This document shows, piece by piece, positions 22,562-33,100 of a DNA stretch of 41,483 nt (position 1 is the first letter of the stretch; each line of letters opens with the position of its first letter). This stretch comes from Gelatoporia subvermispora B (taxonomy: Eukaryota > Basidiomycota > Agaricomycetes > Polyporales > Gelatoporiaceae). The notes beneath the pieces are model-generated. The model was given only the letters and a program-made list of their open reading frames with translations. It had not been told where the DNA came from and searched no databases. The translations under genes were made by a program, and so were the position numbers. The stretch spans positions 1 through 41,483 of the forward strand of contig KB445823.1 of NCBI GenBank assembly GCA_000320605.2. The letters are read 5' to 3'.

Positions 22562-23115
22562 TAGACAAAGATCTACACTTCATCGTTGTGACCTCCTCCA
22601 GCCGCGTTTTGTCAAAGATCTCGAAACCCCTCGTCAGCATGACCTATGCATCCACTGCGCATATTCGGTGAAGAGGTGATGAGCAGGATGATAGGGTGCA
22701 CATACCTGCACAAGTTGGACGTTGTGTTGGTCTAGCTTCTGCTCATAAGTTGTCAATGTCAGCAGATGCGCCTTGCGCAGCTCATTTGCTGTGAAGTCAC
22801 AGTGCAAGTTGCATGGCTGCATAGAATGGGAAGGTACGCCTGTAGCCCGTTCTCATTCGTGCCCGCAACAAGCAGTGCGACGCCGAACGGCCTGCTCATG
22901 AACTCCTCCTCGTCGAGCATGCTCTCGCCGAAGCGGAGCGCGAGGCCGCACACTGCCCGCGTCGCACTCTCTACGCCGATGCGCTATCGTGAGTACATGT
23001 GTAGTTCTACCTTCATTGTGCGCATCTCTGCAGTCAGCCCGGACATCGCGCATCCGTGTCTATCTCCACAATCTCCTTCATCGAGGACGCGGACGACTCG
23101 AGTAACGGTGATTGC
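22562..23115 (-). pseudogene. proteasome alpha5 pseudogene
   Basis: Matches the PSMA5 gene of copy A: GFEIFDKTRLEEV for [13 protein letters not shown] at the C-terminus, [31 protein letters not shown] and a DVRADCRDAH remnant. The [20 protein letters not shown] exon is missing and the 5' part from the LGSTTVGV exon upward is deleted up to sequence matching about 17975 of copy A. Frames are broken. The intron before the last exon has a normal GT donor. Confidence 0.85.
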
Positions 23116-23201
23116 ATACGGCAGTGGGTGGGGAGAGGTGAGCCCTTGGGCATGTGATACGAGTTAGCTCAAGCGCCGAACACGCGTCGTCGCGTCTCGT
23201 T

Positions 23202-23214
23202 GGGGGGGGGGGGG
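23202..23214 (+). repeat. poly-G tract, 13 bases
   Basis: A homopolymer of 13 G following CGTCGCGTCTCGTT. The aligned part of copy A reads CGTCGCGTCTCTGG and has no such run, so it expanded in copy B. Length may also be a sequencing or assembly uncertainty. Confidence 0.6.
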
Positions 23215-23499
23215 ACTCGTTAGCTCGAATCCCAGATCATAACTGCTATGAGGTCTGCTGTGCGTTATTTTTGGGCCCAAAACCAGCCAGTATGCATCCT
23301 TGTAAGATCGCAAGTAGATTACAGATGGCATTGGTAGAAAAAAATGCCTTAACAATCTTCGGATCACATACTGTATTGAACAGATCCCAAGATATTGACG
23401 GCCAAAGGTGCCCGAGGAAAGTATGCATCTTGATCTTCTTCCTCCATAAACGTATCATATGTTTAAGCCATGCTATAAATAACGCGATGAGTGATTGAT

Positions 23500-24085
23500 A
23501 GCGAGAGCTTGTGCTCACCAAACACATGCGCGTCAATCTATTTACAGGGGGGAAGTCGTCCATCGACGCGAGCAAGACGAGAACATGTGAAAAAGACGCA
23601 TACCACATCAGGATTTGAAATGAGTACAAGTGAACGTGAGTGAATGAGTGGGAGGAGAACGTGGGAGGGGGGAAGTGCGGGTACAAGATGGCACGTATAG
23701 AGGTATATACGAGCAAGTGTGTCAGATGCGCGCGAATGTAATTGAAAGCTCGCAGAATGAAACGCAAAATTTCGGGAGATTATCAGAACGATGGAAAGAA
23801 GACTAAAAGATGACTGCTACTTCAAAATGCATTCACGGTGATCTGAGCGACCCGACCAAGGTCAGCGCCGCCCACCCGCGGGTTCGATACCAAATTAGCC
23901 AGAGTGAGACGGGATTGCGCACGGCTCGGACAGTTGGCACCAGAGCACCAGAGTATCAGAGCAACGCGGATTTTGAGATAATCAGCTGAGCCGGAGATGC
24001 ACAAAGTGCTGCTGGCATGGCCGCGAATGAGACAGCTGAGATGAGAGCGCGACAAGTAGAGAGGGCAGGCAGCATGCAGTGCGAT
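23500..24085 (-). pseudogene. RidA/MMF1 pseudogene
   Basis: Residual exon pieces VLLASMDDFPPVNRL (for [15 protein letters not shown]) and GGADLGRVAQITV (for [13 protein letters not shown]) lie in the same order as in copy A, separated by the same long intron. The [10 protein letters not shown] exon and the C-terminal Arg signature are missing. The 5' end retains MLPALSTCRA against MLPAFSARCA. Confidence 0.8.
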
Positions 24086-24110
24086 GTGTGACCGATGTGG
24101 ATCGGATAGT

Positions 24111-24162
24111 CACGTGCGTATGTTTGAAGGTAGACTTCCGAATGAGGAAGGTCTCTGCGGCT
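24111..24162. promoter_or_regulatory. conserved block, copy B counterpart
   Basis: Counterpart of 19419-19470: CACGTG, then GTTTGAAGGTAGACTTCCGA and ATGAGGAAGGTCTCTGCGGC. Its retention next to a dead RidA gene would fit a role for the surviving KEP-3 gene. Confidence 0.4.
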
Positions 24163-24790
24163 GTGCGCTTGACGTGATGCACGCGACACGACACGCGCCT
24201 GGTTTGCACCACTTGACTCGTTAACCCACCCTGCAAGGAGTCTTCCTACCTTTGGCCGAGGTTCTGAGTCCTATCAGCTGCGGATGACATCCGGCGTGCT
24301 CTGGCTGTTACGTTGAATCTGAACTAATCCCTCAAGCGGAAATTTTCTTGCTACCTCGACATGTTCTAGGTATCTGAAACTGTTAAGCCCAATTCAACAT
24401 CTCCCATCGCGCTCTTTGGTTATGTCAAATCTTATTTGGATGACAATCTCATCGATCGCTGCGCCCAACAAGGTGACGGGAACATGAGGTGACGGGACTC
24501 ATACTAGGCCTGCCAGACCTACAATGTGCTCCCATCACTGTGAAACGCTCTGCACGTATCGCACACTCGCACCCACATCAGGCATCACACTGATCCATAA
24601 GAGGCTGTGCGTCGATCAAACAGGGGTACCTCTTCCCGCCAGCCTCGGCCGCCTATCCATTCATACATCTCCTTTCTGAGATATGAGGCGCGCGGCCTCT
24701 CGGGTGCTCTCCCTTATTACGAGGAACCTGCTGCGCATCTTTCAGCGGACAGGCTTGATCTGAATCTTCCAAATGGAGGGGGAAGTGGAG

Positions 24791-24798
24791 TATATAAA
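24791..24798 (+). promoter_or_regulatory. TATA box of KEP-3
   Basis: TATATAAA followed by CCCTCCGAGA, aligned with the KEP-2 TATA region. A 57-nt leader intron at 24877-24933 (GTACGT...CATAG) matches the one before KEP-2 in place and length. Confidence 0.65.
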
Positions 24799-25005
24799 CC
24801 CTCCGAGAAGACTGCTTTCCTCCAGTTCTGCGAACTACTTCGATCTCTTCTCTTCTTCAATTCCAGGTGCCGGTCGGTACGTGCTTTTCGCCCAGCCTGC
24901 TACCGCAGCCAACTGACGTTTCCCCAATCATAGCCTTTAACTCTATTCTATCCTACCTTACGAGTTTACATTCCACCTTCACACCCTCCCCAATCGTTTT
25001 CTATT

Positions 25006-25014
25006 CACGAACAC
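25006..25014 (+). promoter_or_regulatory. shared leader motif CACGAACAC, copy 3
   Basis: Same 9-mer, 13 bp before the KEP-3 start codon and after a TCGTTTTCTATT stretch. Confidence 0.4.
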
Positions 25015-25027
25015 GATAATCTTCATC

Positions 25028-26443
25028 ATGCGCTCCTCTACTGTACTCGTCTCAGTCGCCATCCTTGCCACGGCTGCCCCGACACTTGCTGCGCCTGTTT
25101 TTAAAGCACACCCCGTGTCCGCGAACCAGGCTCCCACGTCGTCAGCAGCCACTGCCACACCGGACGAGGACACCGCGAGTACCGCCCACTCATTGTCGAA
25201 GATCGGCAAGGGCATCGACCGCGGTTCAGATGTTGTCAATGCTATCGGCACACTCCAGTCTCTGTTCGGCAGCACCGACTCGAGCAATGGCAGCTCCAGC
25301 ACTAACTCCTCCGACACCTCCCAGCAACGGCGCGACCTTGCCGCGCGGCAGGTGCAGACAAACCCGGATGCCGCAAGTGCTGCCCTCTCGTTGTCAACGA
25401 TCGGGAAGGTCGTCGACGGAGGTGCGGACGTTATCAACGCCATCGGCACGCTCAGCAGCTTCTTCCGCCGCGATGACTCGAGCAGTGGCCAGCTCGATCC
25501 CAATGTCGTGAGCGCTGCGCTCTCGCTGTCAAAGATTGGCAAGGGCGTCGACCGCGGTTCAGATGTTGTCAGTGCTATCGGCACACTCAGCTCCCTGTTC
25601 GGCGGCAGCTCCGACTCCAGCAGTGCTAGTACCAGCACGAACTCCTCCAACATTTCCCAGCAACGGCGCGGCGTTGCCGCAAGACAGATACAGACAGATT
25701 CGGACGCTGCGAGCGCTGCGTTCTCGCTGAAGGGGATCGGCTCGATCATAAAGGGCGGCAAGGACGTCGCCGACGTCGTCGGCGATCTGTTTGGCGGGGG
25801 CGACGCCAGCGACGACGATTCGGACTCCTCCTCAAACAACACTTCGACGCAACGGCGACGCCGTCTTGCCGCGCACCCAGCGCACACGGATCCCGCGCAT
25901 GCGACCAAAGCCAAAGCAGCATCACTGCACAGCTTGATGTAAGTCCATGAATTTCGATATCTCAACATGATTATCTGACTTGTCGCCCGAAGGCACCCCA
26001 CCACGCATACCGCACGTGCAACTCCAGACGGCGCAAGCACTGCCCTCTCGCTGAAGGGTCTCGGCTCGATCATCAAGGACGGCAAGCACGTCGCGGACGC
26101 CGTCGGCAATTTGTTCGGTGGCAGCGGCTCTGGCAATTCCAGCTCCTCGCGACGCAGCCTTGACGCGCAGCAGGTGCCCCCTCCTTCCCCCGCCGCGCCC
26201 GCCGCGAGCGACATACTTACGATCAACGGCATCCACCTCGGTCCCGGCCCCGTCATCCTTAGCCCCGAGCAAATCGAGAGCCTGCGCCAGTCGGAAAGCA
26301 CGCAGCAACAGCAGCGGCGTGCCCTCGTTGAGGTTCTCACGCGCCAGGCCACTCAAGACCCGAGCGCCGCGGTCTCGCTCTACAACCTCATCGCTGGCCT
26401 CGACCAGCAGCTGTCGAGCCGGGGTCTGAACGAGCTGGACTGA
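25028..26443 (+). CDS. KEP-3: secreted repeat protein with RR processing sites
   Basis: Two exons (25028-25938, 25993-26443) give 453 residues with no cysteine. Signal peptide MRSSTVLVSVAILATAAPTLA. Modules of the type SLSKIGKGIDRGSDVVNAIG occur three times in the first half, followed by SLKGIGSIIKGGKDVADVVG. After the intron come SLKGLGSIIKDGKHVADAVG and a diverged Pro/Ala-rich tail. Dibasic sites are at about residues 101-102, 147-148, 213-214 and 276-279, and in exon 2 before SLDAQQ and before ALVEVL. The intron is phase 2 and matches the last intron of KEP-2, whose earlier introns are absent here. The C-terminal DPSAALS modules of KEP-2 are reduced to one (DPSAAVSLYNLIAG). Both proteins end LNELD. 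Open frame despite two dead neighbours suggests selection. Function unknown. Confidence 0.85.
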
Positions 26444-26541
26444 GCGGGCTGACTCACCGTAGTATAGTAACATAGCGCATATACTGTAATCCGGAACACG
26501 CAACCTGATGCTTTCCAAGCCTGAGGTGCTCACAAATGACC

Positions 26542-27460
26542 CCTGCTCGACGGAACAAAGGCTGAGAGCGAGCGAATCTTCGTGACATCGGCCCCCGCCC
26601 TCGTCGCACCCCCTATATATGTCGTGCCCCGCGCTGCAAAGCTGCGATGGCAGCAGCGACGGCCCCAGCGCACTCAGCCACCGCGCCCCCACGGTGCGCC
26701 ACGCACCGTCGGTGCATCTCGACCATCCTGCTAATACCTCCGGCGGCTTATCCCGGCGCACACACGCCCCCCACCGACCGCGCGCCGCCGCACCAGGCCC
26801 GCATCACCTTCTCTGTTCGCGGGCTGATACGAGCACAGCGCGGGGCGTTTGGCAGATGACGAGGAGCGCGGACCGCCCCGCGCGCCGCGCCCTCTTCGGG
26901 GCGCGTGCGGTCCTGGAACATCGGGCGCGCGTGCGTGCAAACACGCGTATACGATAGTCGCGCGTGCCTTGCTTCGCGTGCCTCGCTTCTCGGACGCCCG
27001 TGCGCTGCGCGCGTGGCGGATCTGCTGCTGTGTCCGGTGCTGCCCCGCGTGGCAGATGGCCCCGCGCACCAGGGACGATGACCGGGCGATGAGGCGAGAT
27101 GCGCGGGGAGCGGAGCGGAGGGCGGGCGGGGACGCGCAAAGGGCAAGACTACATTTGGGTTTTATATGGGCTGCTATACAGGTATGACGCACGGCCGCGA
27201 CTAAATGCGAGTATGTATGGTACAGAGCAAGAGCAGAGCAGGGGTATTGTCTGCGGCGCGCGCGCGCGCCTTCCGGGTGCGAATTCAAGAAATGGACCGA
27301 AAGCGTAAGATATCGAGAACGAAGACAGCAAGCGTCCCGGCGCGGCGTGTGGCGCGCGTTACAAGCAATATCGCCAGGGGCGTGCCTGGCCCGGTCGGCG
27401 ACCGACGCGGGCGCAGTGCGCACCTGGCTGGTAAGAGATACAACAAGCCTTGGTTGTCCG
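26542..27460. other. GC-rich intergenic interval
   Basis: Very GC- and CpG-rich. Several long frames overlap on both strands (for example 26731-27423, -), but all have Arg/Ala/Pro composition typical of random GC-rich translation. No leader, domain or splice-consistent model was found. Confidence 0.5.
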
Positions 27461-30164
27461 TTACATCAGCGAAGAAGATTTCAGGTTCCGTGTCAGGATG
27501 ATGTCCCGGACTGCGTGGGCGGACGGCCGTCAGTTGCGCAGATTCGGAATAGCAACGCGGACATGCGCACCGTTCGAGATGATGGTGTGTGTGGACAGCG
27601 TATCAGTGACAGACGTCAAGTGGACTGCAGAGGAAGAATTTCGCGCAGGATCAGCCACCGTCCGGCTGCGTGATGCAGCACGGGCCACGCACTGAAGAGG
27701 TCTCTGTCCTTGTTGGGCGTGTACGTTTGATGAATCGCACCAAACTTGGTGCGGAAATCTGCGGCACGTGAGCGGGGCAGGGCGGTAGGGCGGAGGGCAA
27801 CGCACAATTCGAGACTGAGGAGTAGTCGTTCGGGCGGTCGCGATACGAGGTCATGTAGCGGTTCAACCGCACGCCGCTGTCGAGTTTCGCCTGCAATTTG
27901 ATGTGTCAAAATGTGTCAGTGTGGCTGTGTCCACTGTCGACCGACCTTTAACAAATCACACTTGTTGAGAAACAGGATGATGTTGACGTTGGCCAATAAC
28001 TTGTTGGATATTACGGACTGCCACAACTGAAGCGAGTCGTCGAGGCGGTTGACCCTCGGATCCTAGGAGGCGAACGGCGGTGAAACGATGCTCTGCAGCG
28101 GGGCGGGGCGACATACCTCGGCGAGCACCTGGTCGAAGGCGCTGATGGGCACCAGAAAAATGATAGCGTTGACTGGGTGCATCGTTTCAGCCCCGCCGCA
28201 GCGCAGCAAAATTCAGGGAGACGAATCACCGTCATCGAAGTAGGGTGCCCAGGCGTGGCGCTGGTTGCGGGCCCCACCAACGTCGTAAATCTTCCAGTCG
28301 ACGCCGCGCCACTCGCTGCGGTTAGTCAGCGTGAACGAGTGCTCGACGACGCCCGTCGTCTTCAGCCGCGCCTTCAGGACGTCCTCTGCGGCGCAAACAG
28401 CATCAGCACCCACGCCGGCGCCGCACACGGACACGCGCACGCACCGTCCGTCGGAAAATACATCTTGGCCGTGATGCGCTCGAGGTCGTTCAGGTAGCTA
28501 CCGCATCGTTCAGCACACGCCCGCGCGCACACCCGCACCCAATCGAGACGACTCACAAGCCGCTGCTCTCCTCGAGGCGGAGCCGCCTCTCATAGAGGCG
28601 CTGCCTGACCTTCGGGTCGCGCCACAGCTCGACCATCGCGGGCGCGCAGTGGAGGATGACGTGCACCGGGTCCTGCGGGTCCTCCCACCAGCCGTACAGC
28701 TCGCCCGAGTGCGCGCTCTTCGGGCTCTGGAGCTTCCCGAGCGTGAACGCGCGCATCCAGTTCGAGCCCGTCGGCACGCTCAGCTCGCCCGCGCCCGCGG
28801 GCGACGCGGGCGACGAGTGGCTCCCGCCGGGGATCACGACCGACGGCGCGCCGCGCCCGCGGGGCGGCTGTGCGTGTGCGGCGGGCCTGCTCGCGGATGC
28901 GGATGCGTTTGTGTACGGCGGGGGGGCCGGGTAGTGCAGGTGCGTCGCCTCGTGGTCCGCGTTGTCCTCCGGGTCGGAGAGCTGCCGGATGAGGCGCGCC
29001 TCGAGCTCGGCGAGCGGGGCGAGCCGTCTGCGGTAGGCGTCCCACCCGGGGATGCCGCCTGCGGAGGAGGACGGCCGCCCGGATATATCGATTATGGGCG
29101 CATTCCCCGAGGGATCGTAGTCCATGTCGTCTTCGAAGCCATCGGCGTCGGATTCTGGCGCGATAGCTTCAAGGACGCTGGGCGGTGGAAATTATATTAG
29201 CTCGGAAAGATCGGGGAGAGATTATACGACGAACCGGCGGATTGAGCGGACGAGATTGAGGTAGATAACAAATCGCCAGGCGACTCTCTCTGCGTGAAAG
29301 GCCGCAGGAGTGTGCAGGAGCTGAAACTCTGGGGTAGGAACATGGTGAGTACTTGGATCGACCCAAGGAAGACCGCAAAGGAGGCAGAAACGGAGGTTTA
29401 GTCAGCTTGGAGTCCCGCGACGAGAGCTCAGGTCATTCAAACAGTGGGGGCACGCTCTCATCTGATCCACTGAGGACCGGAGGCCCCCAGATACGTGTTC
29501 CCAACATCGCCGGGAGAACTATGCACAGTAGATGGCGTCAGGGCGTGCAGGACGTCTCGTATCTCTGCGGCAGTTGGGACCAATGGGGCTTCGCACGCGG
29601 TCGCAGAGGAAAATACCATCTGTCGGTGGACGGAGTGCATACGGAATGCTGTGCATATGTGACATCCAGATGAGAACACGGGGACGAATACACAGGATCG
29701 CCCGGGGACAACGCAACTCACGAATACTTGGATGGCGACAATCCTGCGGGCCATATATTGCAGGCATCAGCGCGACGCCCCCGTCCCCGTCTCGCCGCGC
29801 ACCGCCCCGGGGCCCACCGGCCGACTGCAGCGCACGGCCTGCGCACGTCCGGCACCGCCCTCGCGGTCCGGGACGAACTGAAGAGTGCGGCGGGGTACTC
29901 ACGTTTGAGTGTGGTGCTCTTCCCGCTCTCGCTCTGGCCGAGGAGGAGGACCTTGACGACCTTCTTCTTGCGCTGGCGGCGCTCGTTCTCGCGGATCATC
30001 CTGTCGATGTGCTCGCTGCGCTTCTTGGCGTCGTCCTCTGCCTGGAGCCTGCGCTCGCGCTCCGCGGGGGTCTCGTTGGGCGGGGGGAGGAGGGCGGCGG
30101 CGAGGGGGTCGGAGATGGAGCGCCTGCGGCCGGGCGGGGCGAGCTGGGCGGGGCGGGGCGGCAT
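27461..30164 (-). CDS. heterotrimeric G protein alpha subunit, divergent
   Basis: GTP-binding signal transducer coupled to seven-helix receptors. I start at 30164 (MPPRPAQLAPPGRRRSISDP). The in-frame Met at 30293 would only add a low-complexity leader. G1 is VVKVLLLGQSESGKSTTLK. After a long intron comes FQLLHTPAAFHAERVAWRF and LVRSIRRVLEAIAPESD. A Pro/Ala/Ser-rich insertion of over 100 residues (about 29.1-28.8 kb) sits in the helical domain. Then YLNDLERITAKMYFPTD, G2 DVLKARLKTTG (switch I Arg kept), G3 YDVGGARNQRHAWAPYF, G4 NIILFLNKCDLLKAKLD, G5 HLTSVTDT, and the end LKSSSLM. The switch II catalytic Gln of DVGGQ is Ala. There is no Gly2 for myristoylation and no Cys near the C-terminus. 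At least eight introns join in frame. Membrane attachment and regulation are therefore atypical. Confidence 0.93.
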
Positions 30165-33100
30165 GGGTGGTGGCGGGAGGACGACGGAGCCGGGGAGAGG
30201 GACTGGCACAAGGGTAGAACTAGCGGACTCGCGGCGGTCGGGCCCTGGGCGCTCGCGGATGCGGAAAAGCCAAGTGTGACTGTGTGAGAACAAGGAAAAG
30301 TGCGATTTCGAGAAGCGGGGGGGCCAGCTTGTGCCGCAGCGAGCGAGACCGGGCTGATTGAGCGTTGCGTCGGATGCGGCGCCCTGTGCAGCCCGTGTAT
30401 GTTGCTAGCAGGACGATCCTCGTACTCGGACGGCGCGCAGCGTAGGCGCGTGCAACGCGTGCGTGCACATCGCACAGCCCGCGCACCGCACCGAGCCTTG
30501 TCTTTGGTCGTATGCTGTGGTCACCGGTGCCGGCAGCGACGACGACGAGCAGGAGAGTAGCGTGGATCGAGACAGCCACCGGCTGTGCCGAGCGACGAGG
30601 CACAGCGCGCGACGAGGCCCAGCGCGCGAGTCGAGCACAAGCTTCCGCGGCGTGCGCACCATCTGCATCTGGCAGCCGACCCGCCCGCGCCGTCTCGCCC
30701 GCGCCGCGTACCCGCTGCATTCGAGCGTTCCTCCCCGCGTTCATCTCGCATGCCACCCTTGTCGCCACCCTTGTCGCCGCCGCACGCTCTCTACGCGCCT
30801 CCACTGTCGCGCTCGCCAGGCACACGCACGCCGCTCATGTAATACAACACAAGTCCGGTCAGCCACCGGACCCGGACGCGATACCTCGGGCACCATACCG
30901 CACGTTCTACGCAGAACCCCGCGCTGGCGTCGCACCGGAAACTCGCCCAGCGGCGGCACAAGGTCTGCACGGCGCCAGCCCCGCGTCGCGCATTCCCACT
31001 CCCCTCCCTCAAACAAGGTACATTGTCCTCGGACAGAAGCCTCCCCACGCGGCCCCAGCAGCGAGCTCGCCCGTTACGCACCCCGTATCGTATCGCTCCC
31101 CGTGCCCATTGGCTCCCCCGGCTATCCTCTGCGCCCATACAATCACGGGCCCGACCCTGCGTACATACTCAGCGTCGCGCTCCCCGGCCCAGGCCGCATG
31201 CTTCGGAGACCCTGGCATCGCGCGGCGCGGCGCGTACCCGGCCGAGCGCGAGCGTAGGGACCGGTGCGCGCGCAAAGTTGCTATGGAAATGCACACAAAC
31301 CCTGACTGACGAACCGCGAGGTGCAGATGACCCCTCCAGATGCCTTCTCTGCACTTCTGCGCCCTGATGCGGTTAGCGGCCTGAGTCAGCTCTGGCCTTG
31401 CTGGGGTCTTGGGCACCGTGTCGAATCTCGCCGTGACGTACTTGTGAGGTGATTGGGATATATTTCTCGGCGGTCACAATGCTGCTCTTTCTGCACGCTT
31501 GCGTCCATATCGAGCCTTGTTAGGTGCAGCCGCCGGCGCACATCATTGGACACGGTCTAACTATTTCCGTACAACACGGTAAAATGTGACCTACAGTGTC
31601 GTTTCCGACATGCTTCGACGTTCATTGGCACACAAGGATCCTTCCAACTCTCAGAACACATCTATGCAGTCACGCCTCATCACAGATCATACGCGGGCGA
31701 AACTCCCCGCGGGAGCTCTGCGTTTCTTGGCAGAAAGACACATCCGCAGGCCGATTTCTCCTTACGCGGCAGCGCACCCTGTGGCGGGGACCCCGTCATC
31801 CAAGAACGTTAGCCTGGTGCGCACTCGGCGGATGGCGTGCTCGCAATAGGCATGTGCAGCCCAGGGCTCTCGCCCCCGTCATCCGGCGTCGCTTGCCGCA
31901 CGGACGGCCGTGTCCGCTGGGCCGCCCCAACCCACGTAAGGCCAAGGCCCCGCGAGGCTTCCTCGACATGTCCAAAAGTGCCTAGCACCAGCCTGCGGAG
32001 GAAGAAGAACCGCAAGAACGCTCACACCCGCGCAGCGCATAGCTCCGCCGGGGACCCAGATTCAATTACGCACCCCACTTCGCGCCCGCGTCCCACGGCG
32101 CGCGCGGCAGCACGCGGTGCGCGGGGGAGAATCCGCGCGCACGCAGGAGCATTCCTCGCGTCGCCCGCGCCGCCCTGGGCCTGACGCCCCGCCACAAGAA
32201 CCATTCCGCCCATTGTTGAGTGACCGGCGCACGTGGCGGCGAGGCGCCCGCCCTCTTCTCCGAAGGCGCAGATCGCCCGCCGATGCGGCCCGCGCCTGCG
32301 CCCATCCGCCCATCCCCGTCCGCGGCGTGCCTGGCGGGCGGCAGCGTAGTACGCGATGCGGCGGCGGCGGGAGCACCGGCGGACGCAGAGAGGGGGGGCG
32401 CGGACGCGGACGCGGGGTGCTGAGGCGGGGGCTCCGAAGCACGCGGCGAAGGAGCGAAGCCGGGAAGGCACGCAGTGCACGAAGCACGGAGCGCTGCGTA
32501 ACCCCCGCAGTGCGCGCGGGACGCAGCCCCCCTCTCACCGTCCGGCGTTCTGCCCCCTCGCGGTCCCTGGCTGCGCGGCGCGGGCACGCGCGGGCATGAG
32601 CGTGCGCGCGCTGTTTGCGGGGGCGTCCGTGTTCGTCCGTGCTAGCGTCCGAATGCGCGGGGCAGGCGAAGAAGCGGACGGCGGAAGCTCTGAGCCCGGT
32701 GCTGCGAGCCTTGTGCGGAACGCAGAAGCACGGGCGCTGATAGACATCGCGCGCGCGGTGCGGGGCGCAGGGACGCGGCCATTCCATTTCGCAGCACGCT
32801 ATTGCACGCACTACTGCCCCCGGGCGTGCGCAAGAACAGGGGTGGCCCGCGCGCGGGAACCCCGGGGCAGGCGTTCTGGAAGGGACGAGCGTGCGAGCGG
32901 GCTATCCTGGGCGTCGTCGACGGGTGGCAGGATCAACGACAAGCTCTGGCTCGGCGCGCGCGGACGAGAATAGCTTGCGGACCCTGCGTGCGCCCGCGCT
33001 GCGGCGATGTCACATGCGCGTGCGCCCGCGCGGGGCAGCTGCAGCGCGAATTAATGCGCTCCCTCTGACTCGGTGCGCCCGCGGAATCGTATATATTGAT

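Larger units (their letters stand above)
22515..26541. repeat. duplicated block, copy B (decayed except KEP-3)
   Basis: Direct tandem copy of 16728-22083, shorter by over 1 kb through deletions in the PSMA5 and RidA parts. Order and orientation are kept: PSMA5 relic (-), RidA relic (-), KEP-3 (+). The divergence is substantial with many indels, so the duplication is not recent. Confidence 0.85.

Noticed and set aside
24979..26352. 457-codon minus frame opposite KEP-3
   Set aside because: It is the complement of the repeat-coding strand. The plus strand has the signal peptide, TATA box, leader motif and splice sites, and the paralogue is also on plus.
16728..26541. RIP-type mutation of the duplicated block
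   Set aside because: Differences between the copies that I compared include many transversions and indels, not a clear excess of C-to-T changes. KEP-3 is also still open.
26731..27423. 230-codon minus-strand frame
   Set aside because: Same compositional effect, with two other minus frames and plus frames open over the same bases.
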